This document shows, in pieces, positions 25,985 through 32,831 of a stretch of DNA of 34,646 nucleotides. A program made the translations under genes and the position numbers. Below the pieces are notes generated by a model. The model did not search any database. It was not told where the DNA came from and was given only the letters and a program-made list of their open reading frames with translations. Position 1 is the stretch's first letter. The number at the start of each line of letters is the position of its first letter. Source of the DNA: Crocinitomicaceae bacterium (lineage in GTDB: Bacteria; Bacteroidota; Bacteroidia; Flavobacteriales_D; Crocinitomicaceae); contig JAHEMQ010000007.1 of NCBI GenBank assembly GCA_024643555.1, positions 1 to 34,646 of the forward strand. Reading direction: 5' to 3'.

Positions 25985-26809
25985 ATGAATTTTAACCTCA
26001 CTTTTATACCAAAGAGAAGCGAAAAACCAAGAAACAAAGGTGTTACCATGATGATGGATAAAGGCTTGGGTTTACGTGAAACGGAGCACTTTATCGAAGC
26101 TTCTGGACATTTAACAGACATCGTTAAATTCGGTTTCGGAACTTCCTACGTGACAAAAAACTTGGAAGAGAAAATCGCCATGTACAAGTCTGCGGGCATT
26201 CGTCCCTATTTCGGTGGAACACTTTTCGAAGCATTTTATGCTCGAGGGAAATTCAACGAGTACAAAAAAGTGATGGACAAATTCAAATTGGACCTGGTAG
26301 AGGTTTCTGATGGCTCTATCATTATTCCTCACGAAGAAAAATGCCAGCTGATTCATGAATTGTCTAAAGATATGACCGTAATGTCCGAAGTAGGTTCAAA
26401 GGATTCAGGAATTTTAATTTCTCCTGCAAAATGGGTGAGAAACATGAAAGGTGAATTGGATGCAGGAAGTTGGAAAGTCATTGCTGAAGGACGCGAAGCT
26501 GGAAATGTGGGTGTTTTTCGTCCAAATGGAACGGCGCACACCATGTTAATTAATCGCATCATTGCAAGCGTGAAGCCAGAGGATATTCTATGGGAAGCGC
26601 CACAGAAAAACCAACAGGTTTGGTTCATAAAGTTGTTCGGCGCCGAGGTAAATCTTGGCAATATTGCACCAAATGACATGATTCCTTTGGAATGTTTGCG
26701 TTTGGGATTGCGTGGAGATACCTTCTTCGATTTTCTACCAAAATCCTATGCTGATCGCTTGAAACAAGTCAACGATGAGGAGGATGAAGTCGACGAAGAC
26801 GACCATTAA
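25985..26809 (+). CDS. Phosphosulfolactate synthase (ComA family)
   Basis: A 274-residue TIM-barrel protein of the ComA family, whose founding archaeal member adds sulfite to phosphoenolpyruvate to form (2R)-phospho-3-sulfolactate. Visible segments are GVTMMMDKGLGLRETEHFIE (about 19-38), DIVKFGFGTSYV, YFGGTLFEAFYARGKFNEY, DLVEVSDGSIIIPHEEK and MSEVGSKDSG, all conserved in the family. It ends in a highly acidic tail (NDEEDEVDEDDH). In methanogens the product leads to coenzyme M; in Bacteroidota the downstream use is not established, and sulfonate lipids are one possibility. It is the second gene of TPR-ComA-WD40 and overlaps the start region of the WD40 gene. No comB or comC homologue is visible here. 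Confidence 0.88.
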   Translation: MNFNLTFIPKRSEKPRNKGVTMMMDKGLGLRETEHFIEASGHLTDIVKFGFGTSYVTKNLEEKIAMYKSAGIRPYFGGTLFEAFYARGKFNEYKKVMDKFKLDLVEVSDGSIIIPHEEKCQLIHELSKDMTVMSEVGSKDSGILISPAKWVRNMKGELDAGSWKVIAEGREAGNVGVFRPNGTAHTMLINRIIASVKPEDILWEAPQKNQQVWFIKLFGAEVNLGNIAPNDMIPLECLRLGLRGDTFFDFLPKSYADRLKQVNDEEDEVDEDDH

Positions 26810-27710
26810 TCCCTTGTATCACCTGTCTTTGCAGCATGAGTGCGCCGGACATTCCGGTCCTGTTTATGCCGTCGATGGGGATGAGTCTTTCATTTACACC
26901 GCTTCGGCTGATAAATTCGTTACGCGTTGGAATCGTGAAACGGGTAAACAAGATGCATTCGCCATTCGCTGTGAATCAAGTCCTTTTGCGATTCGTTTAT
27001 TGGACCAAAAATCGATCATTGTACTTGGATTGTCGAACGGACACATGCATGTCATTGACGTACAAAAACGAAAGGAACTGCACTTATTCACTCAACACAA
27101 GGTAGGCATCTTTGCGATGCACGAGGACGAAAAAAGGCAGCACTTGTTTGTTGGAGACGCGGATGGTTTTTTATCTGTTTGGAATACCCATACTTTTCAA
27201 TTAAAATTAATCATTCCCTTGTGCTCTAGTAAAATTCGAGCGATACATTCATTAGGAGAATCCCGCATTGCTGTTGCAACGAATGATGGAGAAATCATTG
27301 TCCTTGAAACTGAATTCATGAACGAAATCCATCGGTTTTACGCACATGAAGGTGGCACTTCAGCTTTCTATTATGATTTGAATTCTGGGGAATTAATCAG
27401 CGGGGGTAAAGATGGCATGCTGCGTTGGTGGAAGGATGTTGATTTTCAAATCATTCGTGCGTTACCAGCCCACAAAGGTGCTATTTATGGGATTCAATCC
27501 ATTGATGCACAGCATTTCGTTTCCATCAGCCGAGATAAGTCCATCAAGGTTTGGGATAACATGACGCAAAAAGTCATTCAGAAAGTGGAAGCAAAAAAAC
27601 TCGGACACCGTCACTCCGTGAATGCTCTTTGGTCGGATCAAAAGGGTACAATTGCGACTGTTGGGGACGATCATTTGCTTCGCGTTTTTCGTTGGATGTC
27701 ACAGTTGTAA
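26775..27710 (+). CDS. WD40 repeat beta-propeller protein
   Basis: A propeller of up to 311 residues with six to seven WD40-type blades: GHSGPVYAVDGDESFIYTAS, HKVGIFAMHEDEKRQHLFVG, SKIRAIHSLGESRIAVATN, HEGGTSAFYYDLNSGELISG, HKGAIYGIQSIDAQHFVSIS and GHRHSVNALWSDQKGTIATV. Blade ends carry WNRET, VWNTH, WWKDV and VWDNM. It has no signal peptide and is probably cytosolic. The start is uncertain: ATG at 26775 or 26784 overlaps the end of the ComA gene, and a TTG at 26814 would begin right after its stop. Close linkage to the TPR and ComA genes suggests one functional unit. WD40 and TPR proteins both act as binding platforms; the ligand is unknown. Confidence 0.85.
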   Translation: MRRMKSTKTTINPLYHLSLQHECAGHSGPVYAVDGDESFIYTASADKFVTRWNRETGKQDAFAIRCESSPFAIRLLDQKSIIVLGLSNGHMHVIDVQKRKELHLFTQHKVGIFAMHEDEKRQHLFVGDADGFLSVWNTHTFQLKLIIPLCSSKIRAIHSLGESRIAVATNDGEIIVLETEFMNEIHRFYAHEGGTSAFYYDLNSGELISGGKDGMLRWWKDVDFQIIRALPAHKGAIYGIQSIDAQHFVSISRDKSIKVWDNMTQKVIQKVEAKKLGHRHSVNALWSDQKGTIATVGDDHLLRVFRWMSQL

Positions 27711-27721
27711 AACTTATGATG

Positions 27722-27729
27722 TAATTTTA
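27722..27729 (+). promoter_or_regulatory. Partial -7 box upstream of the T9SS cargo gene
   Basis: TAATTTTA, one mismatch from TAnnTTTG, lies 14 bases before the ATG at 27744 and just after the WD40 stop. The same octamer precedes the TPR gene at 24560-24567. The spacing to a -33 TTG is not standard. Confidence 0.3.
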
Positions 27730-27743
27730 GTGAAATTCTCCGC

Positions 27744-29963
27744 ATGAAAAAAAGTATCTTCTTGTTGTTTATCCTATGTGCGGCTCATGTGCAAGCACAA
27801 TTTCAATTCAATTTCAATGATTCTATTTTAGTTTTTAAAAACGGGAATACCTTGAATTTGGCTTGGGCAGGTGGACAAAACAATGCTCAGTTTTCGGAAA
27901 TCGATTATGATTTTGACGGGGACAAGGATTTGTTTGTTTTTGACAGGAGTCATGATCAGGTGCGCTTGTACCGCCACGAAGAAGCAAACGTACAGCATTA
28001 CTACGTGGCAGATCCTGCAGCATTCTTGAAGTTTCCAGCTGGATTGCGTTACAGGGCCTACTGTGCGGATTACAATGGCGATGGAAAAAATGATTTGTTC
28101 TGTTACACCATCGGAGGCCTACGGGTCTATAAAAACACAGGGAATGCCAGTATTGGATTGCAGTGGGAACAATACAACAATTACATTACATCGAATTATA
28201 ATGGATCTCATTTGAATTTGTACATCAGCTCTGCTGACATTCCGGCGATTGTCGATGTAGAAGGAGATGGCGACTTGGATGTGCTTACCTACCATATTAG
28301 TGGGGAGTATTTGCAATATCATCAGAATCAAAGTCAAGAGTTGTATGGACACTCCGATTCCTTGATTTTTGAATTGAAAAATTCCTGTTGGGGAGGATAC
28401 AGAGAGGATGTGACCACGAATGGAGTCTTTTTGTTTGACACTTCGGGTCCATGCAATGGTTCCAATGTACCAAATCCTGAAAGTCCTAGAGAAGAAGCAC
28501 CCAAAGCACATGCTGGATCCACGGTTTTAGCTTTGGATTACGATCATTCGGGTGTTTTGGATTTAATCCTTGGAGACGTTTCCTATACCAATTTGATGTT
28601 GCTCATTAATGGTGGTTCGGCACCCAACACCAATTCAGATATGGTTTCGATGAACACCAATTTCCCGGATAATACTACTCCCGTCAATATGCAATTGTTC
28701 CCGGCGGGATTTTACCTTGATGTGGATTTTGATGGTAAAAAAGACTTAGTGGTGACGCCAAATGCCAATAACGTTTCGGAGAACGAATCGAGTACGCTCT
28801 TTTACAAAAATACAGGTGCCAACAATCAGCCGAATTTCATCTATCAAACGAAGTCTTTTTTGCAAAATCAAATGATTGAACATGGAACAGCTTCAAGTCC
28901 GCAGTTCGTGGATTTAAATGGAGATGGATTACAGGATTTAATTGTCTCGAATTTCTATGCATACAAAGCGACAGCTCAGAAGGAGTCTCGTTTAGCTTAT
29001 TATCAAAATACAGGGACGTCCACGCAAGCGAAATTCACCTTGGTTGATGTTAATTTTTTGAATTTGGCACAATCGAATCTCGGTTTGCGCTTGTTCCCTA
29101 CGTTTGGAGACCTAAATGCAGATGGTAAACAGGACATGATGCTCGGATTGGAGAACGGAACTATTGCGTATTATCAGAATACAAGTAGTGGTGCTTCACC
29201 AACGTTCGCAGCGCCTATATTGAATTATACGGATCAATCTGGAACGGTAATCAATGTCGGACAATATGCAGCACCACAATTGTTTGATATGAACAAGGAT
29301 GGGAAATTGGACCTAATCCTAGGGATGAAAACGGGTGAATTGGCATACTATGAAAATGTGGGTTCCGCCAACTTGCCAGCTTTTTCTTTAATGAATCCTA
29401 AATTGGGCATGGAGGATACGGATTCCTTGACACCGGATGGTTATGCGGTTCCGCACTTTTTTCGTTTTCAGGACACGACGTACTTATTGTTAGGCGCACA
29501 CGATGGATCCATTCGTTTCTGTGATTCCATTGATGGAAACTTGGGAGTGGGGGTGAGTTTCCATGAAAGAACTACAGATTTCTTAGGACTAAAAGCTGCC
29601 ATTGGTGCATATAGCGCTTGTTTTGTCAATGATTTGGATCAGGATGGACACTTGGATTTATTCATTGGTCAAGATTTGGGAGGTGTTTTTCACTTGGAGG
29701 ATGAACCAGGTAGTCACTTATCTTTGAACGAGGAAGTGGAGCCGGAATTTCGCGTGTATCCGAATCCAAGCTCCCATGAATTGTTTATCGTTTCGGAAAA
29801 AGCCATCGGTTTAGTGGATGTGTTTTCCATGGATGGACGTTGGGTTTGTACCTGGAATATTCAAGCGAATGTAACTGAATTTTCAATTGAAAACATGCAA
29901 GCGGGAATGTACCTTATTCAGTCACGGACGCACGGAAGCAGTCAGAAGTTTATCAAACAATAG
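27744..29963 (+). CDS. T9SS-exported FG-GAP/VCBS repeat protein
   Basis: A 739-residue secreted protein. Signal peptide MKKSIFLLFILCAAHVQAQ. The body holds about nine FG-GAP-type repeats, each with a DxDxDG-like calcium-binding loop: DYDFDGDKDLFVF, DYNGDGKNDLF, DVEGDGDLDVL, DVDFDGKKDLVV, DLNGDGLQDLIV, DLNADGKQDMML, DMNKDGKLDLIL and DLDQDGHLDLFIG. The last about 75 residues form a type A T9SS sorting domain (FRVYPNPSSHELFIVSEKA, then MQAGMYLIQS and KFIKQ). It is therefore expected on the cell surface or released. It lies 33 bases after the WD40 gene, and its stop is two bases from the convergent FAH gene. The adhesive or enzymatic role is unknown; propeller-fold binding is likely. Confidence 0.92.
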   Translation: MKKSIFLLFILCAAHVQAQFQFNFNDSILVFKNGNTLNLAWAGGQNNAQFSEIDYDFDGDKDLFVFDRSHDQVRLYRHEEANVQHYYVADPAAFLKFPAGLRYRAYCADYNGDGKNDLFCYTIGGLRVYKNTGNASIGLQWEQYNNYITSNYNGSHLNLYISSADIPAIVDVEGDGDLDVLTYHISGEYLQYHQNQSQELYGHSDSLIFELKNSCWGGYREDVTTNGVFLFDTSGPCNGSNVPNPESPREEAPKAHAGSTVLALDYDHSGVLDLILGDVSYTNLMLLINGGSAPNTNSDMVSMNTNFPDNTTPVNMQLFPAGFYLDVDFDGKKDLVVTPNANNVSENESSTLFYKNTGANNQPNFIYQTKSFLQNQMIEHGTASSPQFVDLNGDGLQDLIVSNFYAYKATAQKESRLAYYQNTGTSTQAKFTLVDVNFLNLAQSNLGLRLFPTFGDLNADGKQDMMLGLENGTIAYYQNTSSGASPTFAAPILNYTDQSGTVINVGQYAAPQLFDMNKDGKLDLILGMKTGELAYYENVGSANLPAFSLMNPKLGMEDTDSLTPDGYAVPHFFRFQDTTYLLLGAHDGSIRFCDSIDGNLGVGVSFHERTTDFLGLKAAIGAYSACFVNDLDQDGHLDLFIGQDLGGVFHLEDEPGSHLSLNEEVEPEFRVYPNPSSHELFIVSEKAIGLVDVFSMDGRWVCTWNIQANVTEFSIENMQAGMYLIQSRTHGSSQKFIKQ

Positions 29964-29965
29964 GG

Positions 29966-30574
29966 TTATTTAACCGAAAGCGAAAAGAAGGGCTCACCAT
30001 TCAGTTCTCCTCGAAGTTGATCTCCAATTTGAACAGGTCCAACACCCGCTGGTGTTCCCGTGAAAATCAAATCGCCCGTTTTTAACGTCATGAATTGCGA
30101 AACGTAGGCGATGATTTCATCGATGCTAAAAATAAAATCACGTGGATGTCCAGTTTGCTTTAATACATCGTTTTGGTAAAACGTAAATGCGGCGGTAGAT
30201 AGGTCAAGTTCATTTTTTTGAATCCACTTATTGGATAACACAGCACTGGAATCAAAACCTTTTGCTTTTTCCCATGGAAGTCCGTTCGCTTTGCAATGTT
30301 CTTGAATGTCGCGTGCTGTGAAATCTATTCCAAGAGAAAATTCACTGTAATATTTGTGCGCAAATGCTGGATCAATGTGTTTGCCTACTCGGTCAATTTT
30401 CACCACGAGTTCGCACTCAAAATGTAGGTCTTTTGTGAAAGTTGGATAGTAAAAATCACCCTCACGTAAAATGGCCGTATCTGGTTTTAGGAAATATAGA
30501 GGCTCCGTTGGAACGGCTGATTTCATTTCTTTGGCATGATCCGCATAATTTCTTCCGATACAGATGATTTTCAT
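29966..30574 (-). CDS. Fumarylacetoacetate hydrolase family protein
   Basis: A 202-residue cytosolic FAH-fold enzyme, close in length to FAHD1/YcgM-type acylpyruvate hydrolases or oxaloacetate decarboxylases. The N terminus KIICIGRNYADHAKEM and FLKPDTAI are typical. Metal ligands are E53 and E55 (HFECELV) and D84 (GIDFTARD). The C-terminal TGTPAGVGPVQIGD loop is conserved. Its start overlaps the exonuclease stop (ATGA, 30571-30574), so it is the last gene of a minus-strand unit with the E2 and exonuclease genes. The exact substrate (acylpyruvate, oxaloacetate or a homoprotocatechuate intermediate) cannot be decided from sequence. Confidence 0.9.
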   Translation of the reverse strand: MKIICIGRNYADHAKEMKSAVPTEPLYFLKPDTAILREGDFYYPTFTKDLHFECELVVKIDRVGKHIDPAFAHKYYSEFSLGIDFTARDIQEHCKANGLPWEKAKGFDSSAVLSNKWIQKNELDLSTAAFTFYQNDVLKQTGHPRDFIFSIDEIIAYVSQFMTLKTGDLIFTGTPAGVGPVQIGDQLRGELNGEPFFSLSVK

Positions 30575-31404
30575 GGCTTGTTGAACTTTTGTTTTAATAA
30601 ATCCAATTTATCTTCGAGCGGAATCGCTTCCTTTTCAGCTTTCATGCGCTCCATTTCTTTGCGCAGTACTTGTTTGGTGTACAAAGGAAAATCAGCTTCG
30701 AGCATCCATCCATAGTAGCCAGGTTCTTCTTTCATAACCTGTGCAACGGACTTGTTTTTATGCTTGCCAAAATTGTAAATCAATTCCTTCTTGGCATTGA
30801 AAGCCAATCTTCCTGCGAAATCGGCCAATTGAAAATCTCCAGCTTTTGAAAAGTCAGCCAGCGAATCAATGTCTTTCGCTAAACTGGGATATTTCTCCAA
30901 TTGTGCCAACAAAACTTCGTAAGTCGCTAAGGTGTCGTAAATGGCATTGTGCGCATTTTCAATCGTTTTCCCACAATAGAATTGGTAGGCAGCAGCGAGT
31001 GTGCGTTGTTCCATCTTGTGGAAGATGTTCTGTACATCCACGAAGCGACGATTCGACAAATCGAAGTCATTGCCAGTGCGCAGAAGTTCCTCGGATAAAA
31101 CAGGAATATCGAATTTATTGGAATTGTAGCCCGCTAAATCCGCATCGCCAATGAACGCCAAAATTTCAGGTGCCAGTTGAGCGAAGGTAGCTTCGTTTTT
31201 TACCATCTCGTTACTCACCCCATGAATGGCTGTACTTTCTTCTGCAATCACCATTTCTGGATTGACCAAGCGACTAAATTCTTCGGTTTTTCCGTCCGGA
31301 TAAACTTTGAGAATCGCAATTTGTACAATACGGTCCTTGGTGATTTGAAGTCCTGTTGTTTCCAAGTCAAAAACACACAGTGGACGCGTTAATTGCAAGC
31401 TCAT
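30571..31404 (-). CDS. DEDDh 3'-5' exonuclease with C-terminal ExoX-like domain
   Basis: A 277-residue DnaQ-like exonuclease. The active site is complete: D13 and E15 in FDLETTGL (ExoI), D99 in NSNKFD (ExoII), H152 and D157 in HNAIYD (ExoIII), the DEDDh type. It resembles the DNA polymerase III epsilon family but lacks a polymerase context. After the catalytic domain (about 8-175), a C-terminal part carries YNFGKHKNKSVAQVMKEEPGYYGWML (about 210-235), matching the small domain that follows the nuclease in exonuclease X-like proteins. It lies six bases after the E2 gene and overlaps the FAH gene. A role in DNA repair or RNA trimming is possible. Confidence 0.9.
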   Translation of the reverse strand: MSLQLTRPLCVFDLETTGLQITKDRIVQIAILKVYPDGKTEEFSRLVNPEMVIAEESTAIHGVSNEMVKNEATFAQLAPEILAFIGDADLAGYNSNKFDIPVLSEELLRTGNDFDLSNRRFVDVQNIFHKMEQRTLAAAYQFYCGKTIENAHNAIYDTLATYEVLLAQLEKYPSLAKDIDSLADFSKAGDFQLADFAGRLAFNAKKELIYNFGKHKNKSVAQVMKEEPGYYGWMLEADFPLYTKQVLRKEMERMKAEKEAIPLEDKLDLLKQKFNKP

Positions 31405-31410
31405 GCCGGT

Positions 31411-32763
31411 TTAAAATGGCATGTTTGGATCGAAACTCTCAAGGTAATCAGCCACTCGACGCACAAATTGTCCACCTAAAGCTCCATCCACCACTCGGTG
31501 ATCGTAGGAGTGAGAAAGGAACATTTTGTGACGAATTCCAATAAAATCTCCTTCAGGAGTTTCAATCACAGCAGGAACTTTACGAATCGCACCAAGCGCC
31601 AAGATGGCTACTTGTGGTTGATTGATGATTGGTGTTCCCATGACATTTCCAAAGGAACCAACATTCGTTACAGTGTATGTTCCACCTTGAATGTCCTCCG
31701 GTTTCAATTTGTTGTTACGTGCGCTGTCAGCTAAACCGTTGACCGCTTTCGTTAATCCAACAAGGTTTAATTGGTCTGCATTTTTAATGACTGGAACAAT
31801 TAAATTTCCAGAAGGTAAAGCAGTCGCCATACCGATGTTGATGTCCTTGCGTTTGATGATCGTTGTTCCAGAAACGGAAACATTGATCATTGGGAAATCT
31901 TTAATCGCTTTTACAATCGCCTCAATTAAAATTGGCGTGTAGGTAATATTTTGTCCTTCGCGTTGTTTGAAGGTGTTTTTTACTTTTTCTCTCCATTTTA
32001 CGATGTTCGTTACATCTGCTTCCACGTACGATGTAACGTGTGGAGAAACGTGAACAGACATCACCATGTGGTCTGCAATCAGCTTGCGCATGCGATCCAT
32101 TTCCATGATTTCATCACCTGGATTCGGCAATACAATAGGCTCTTTGATGTTCATGAAGGAAGCCGTTGATGGACTTGTTGGAGTCGTCGCTACGGGTGCA
32201 CTTGTTGCCGGACTTGTAGCAGAAGCACTAGTTGCTGCAACTGCAGGTGCGGATCCTCGGTTTTCCAAATAACTAATAACATCTTTTTTCGTCACTCGTC
32301 CGTCTTGACCTGATCCAGAAAGGGCATCCAACTCTGCTGCGCTGATTCCTTCTTTTTCGGCCATGTTGCGCACTAAAGGTGAATAGAATTTACCATTCGC
32401 TCCGGATTTTGGAAGTGAAGTCGTTTCGCTTGCTGTTGCCGGCGTCGCTGCTACAACAGTTGCTGCTTCTTCTGACGCTGCACTTTCAACCGCTGCGCTT
32501 GGTGCTGCTGCACTCACCGAACCATCCGTAGATAAAATCGCAATCACATCGCCAACTTGAGCAACTTGATCTTTTTCAAATAAGATTTTAACCAATGTTC
32601 CAGCTCCTTCAGAAGGAAGTTCATTGTCTACTTTATCGGTTGCAACCTCCACTAAAGGTTCGTCCATTGCAACGGAATCTCCCACATTTTTTAACCAATT
32701 GGTGATGGTAGCTTCTGTGACACTTTCTCCCATTTTAGGAAGTCGGATTTCTATTTCTGCCAT
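31411..32763 (-). CDS. 2-oxoacid dehydrogenase E2 component (dihydrolipoyl acyltransferase)
   Basis: The acyl-transferring core of a 2-oxoacid dehydrogenase complex, 450 residues. An N-terminal lipoyl domain has the modified lysine K44 (ATDKVD). A long Ala/Thr/Ser/Pro-rich linker (about 82-118) leads to the E1/E3-binding domain (about 127-167, YSPLVRNMAEKEGI). A second flexible linker precedes the catalytic domain (about 210-450), which ends in SYDHRVVDGALGG with H422 and D426 as active residues. A single lipoyl domain and the MGESVTEATI start are compatible with a branched-chain or 2-oxoglutarate type E2; pyruvate is less likely. E1 and E3 genes are not adjacent. A -7 box (TAACTTTG) is at 32798-32805. 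Confidence 0.92.
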   Translation of the reverse strand: MAEIEIRLPKMGESVTEATITNWLKNVGDSVAMDEPLVEVATDKVDNELPSEGAGTLVKILFEKDQVAQVGDVIAILSTDGSVSAAAPSAAVESAASEEAATVVAATPATASETTSLPKSGANGKFYSPLVRNMAEKEGISAAELDALSGSGQDGRVTKKDVISYLENRGSAPAVAATSASATSPATSAPVATTPTSPSTASFMNIKEPIVLPNPGDEIMEMDRMRKLIADHMVMSVHVSPHVTSYVEADVTNIVKWREKVKNTFKQREGQNITYTPILIEAIVKAIKDFPMINVSVSGTTIIKRKDINIGMATALPSGNLIVPVIKNADQLNLVGLTKAVNGLADSARNNKLKPEDIQGGTYTVTNVGSFGNVMGTPIINQPQVAILALGAIRKVPAVIETPEGDFIGIRHKMFLSHSYDHRVVDGALGGQFVRRVADYLESFDPNMPF

Positions 32764-32797
32764 AGTTACGTGTAAATTGATGTCTTTTACTTGGGCG

Positions 32798-32805
32798 CAA
32801 AGTTA
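32798..32805 (-). promoter_or_regulatory. -7 promoter box of the E2 gene
   Basis: TAACTTTG on the minus strand, a full match to TAnnTTTG, lies 34 bases before the E2 ATG. It would give the E2-exonuclease-FAH unit its own promoter, separate from the upstream glycosyltransferase. A TTTG occurs upstream on the same strand but only 13 bases away, closer than usual. Confidence 0.55.
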
Positions 32806-32831
32806 GTGAAAAATTGCGCAAAATCTGCATT

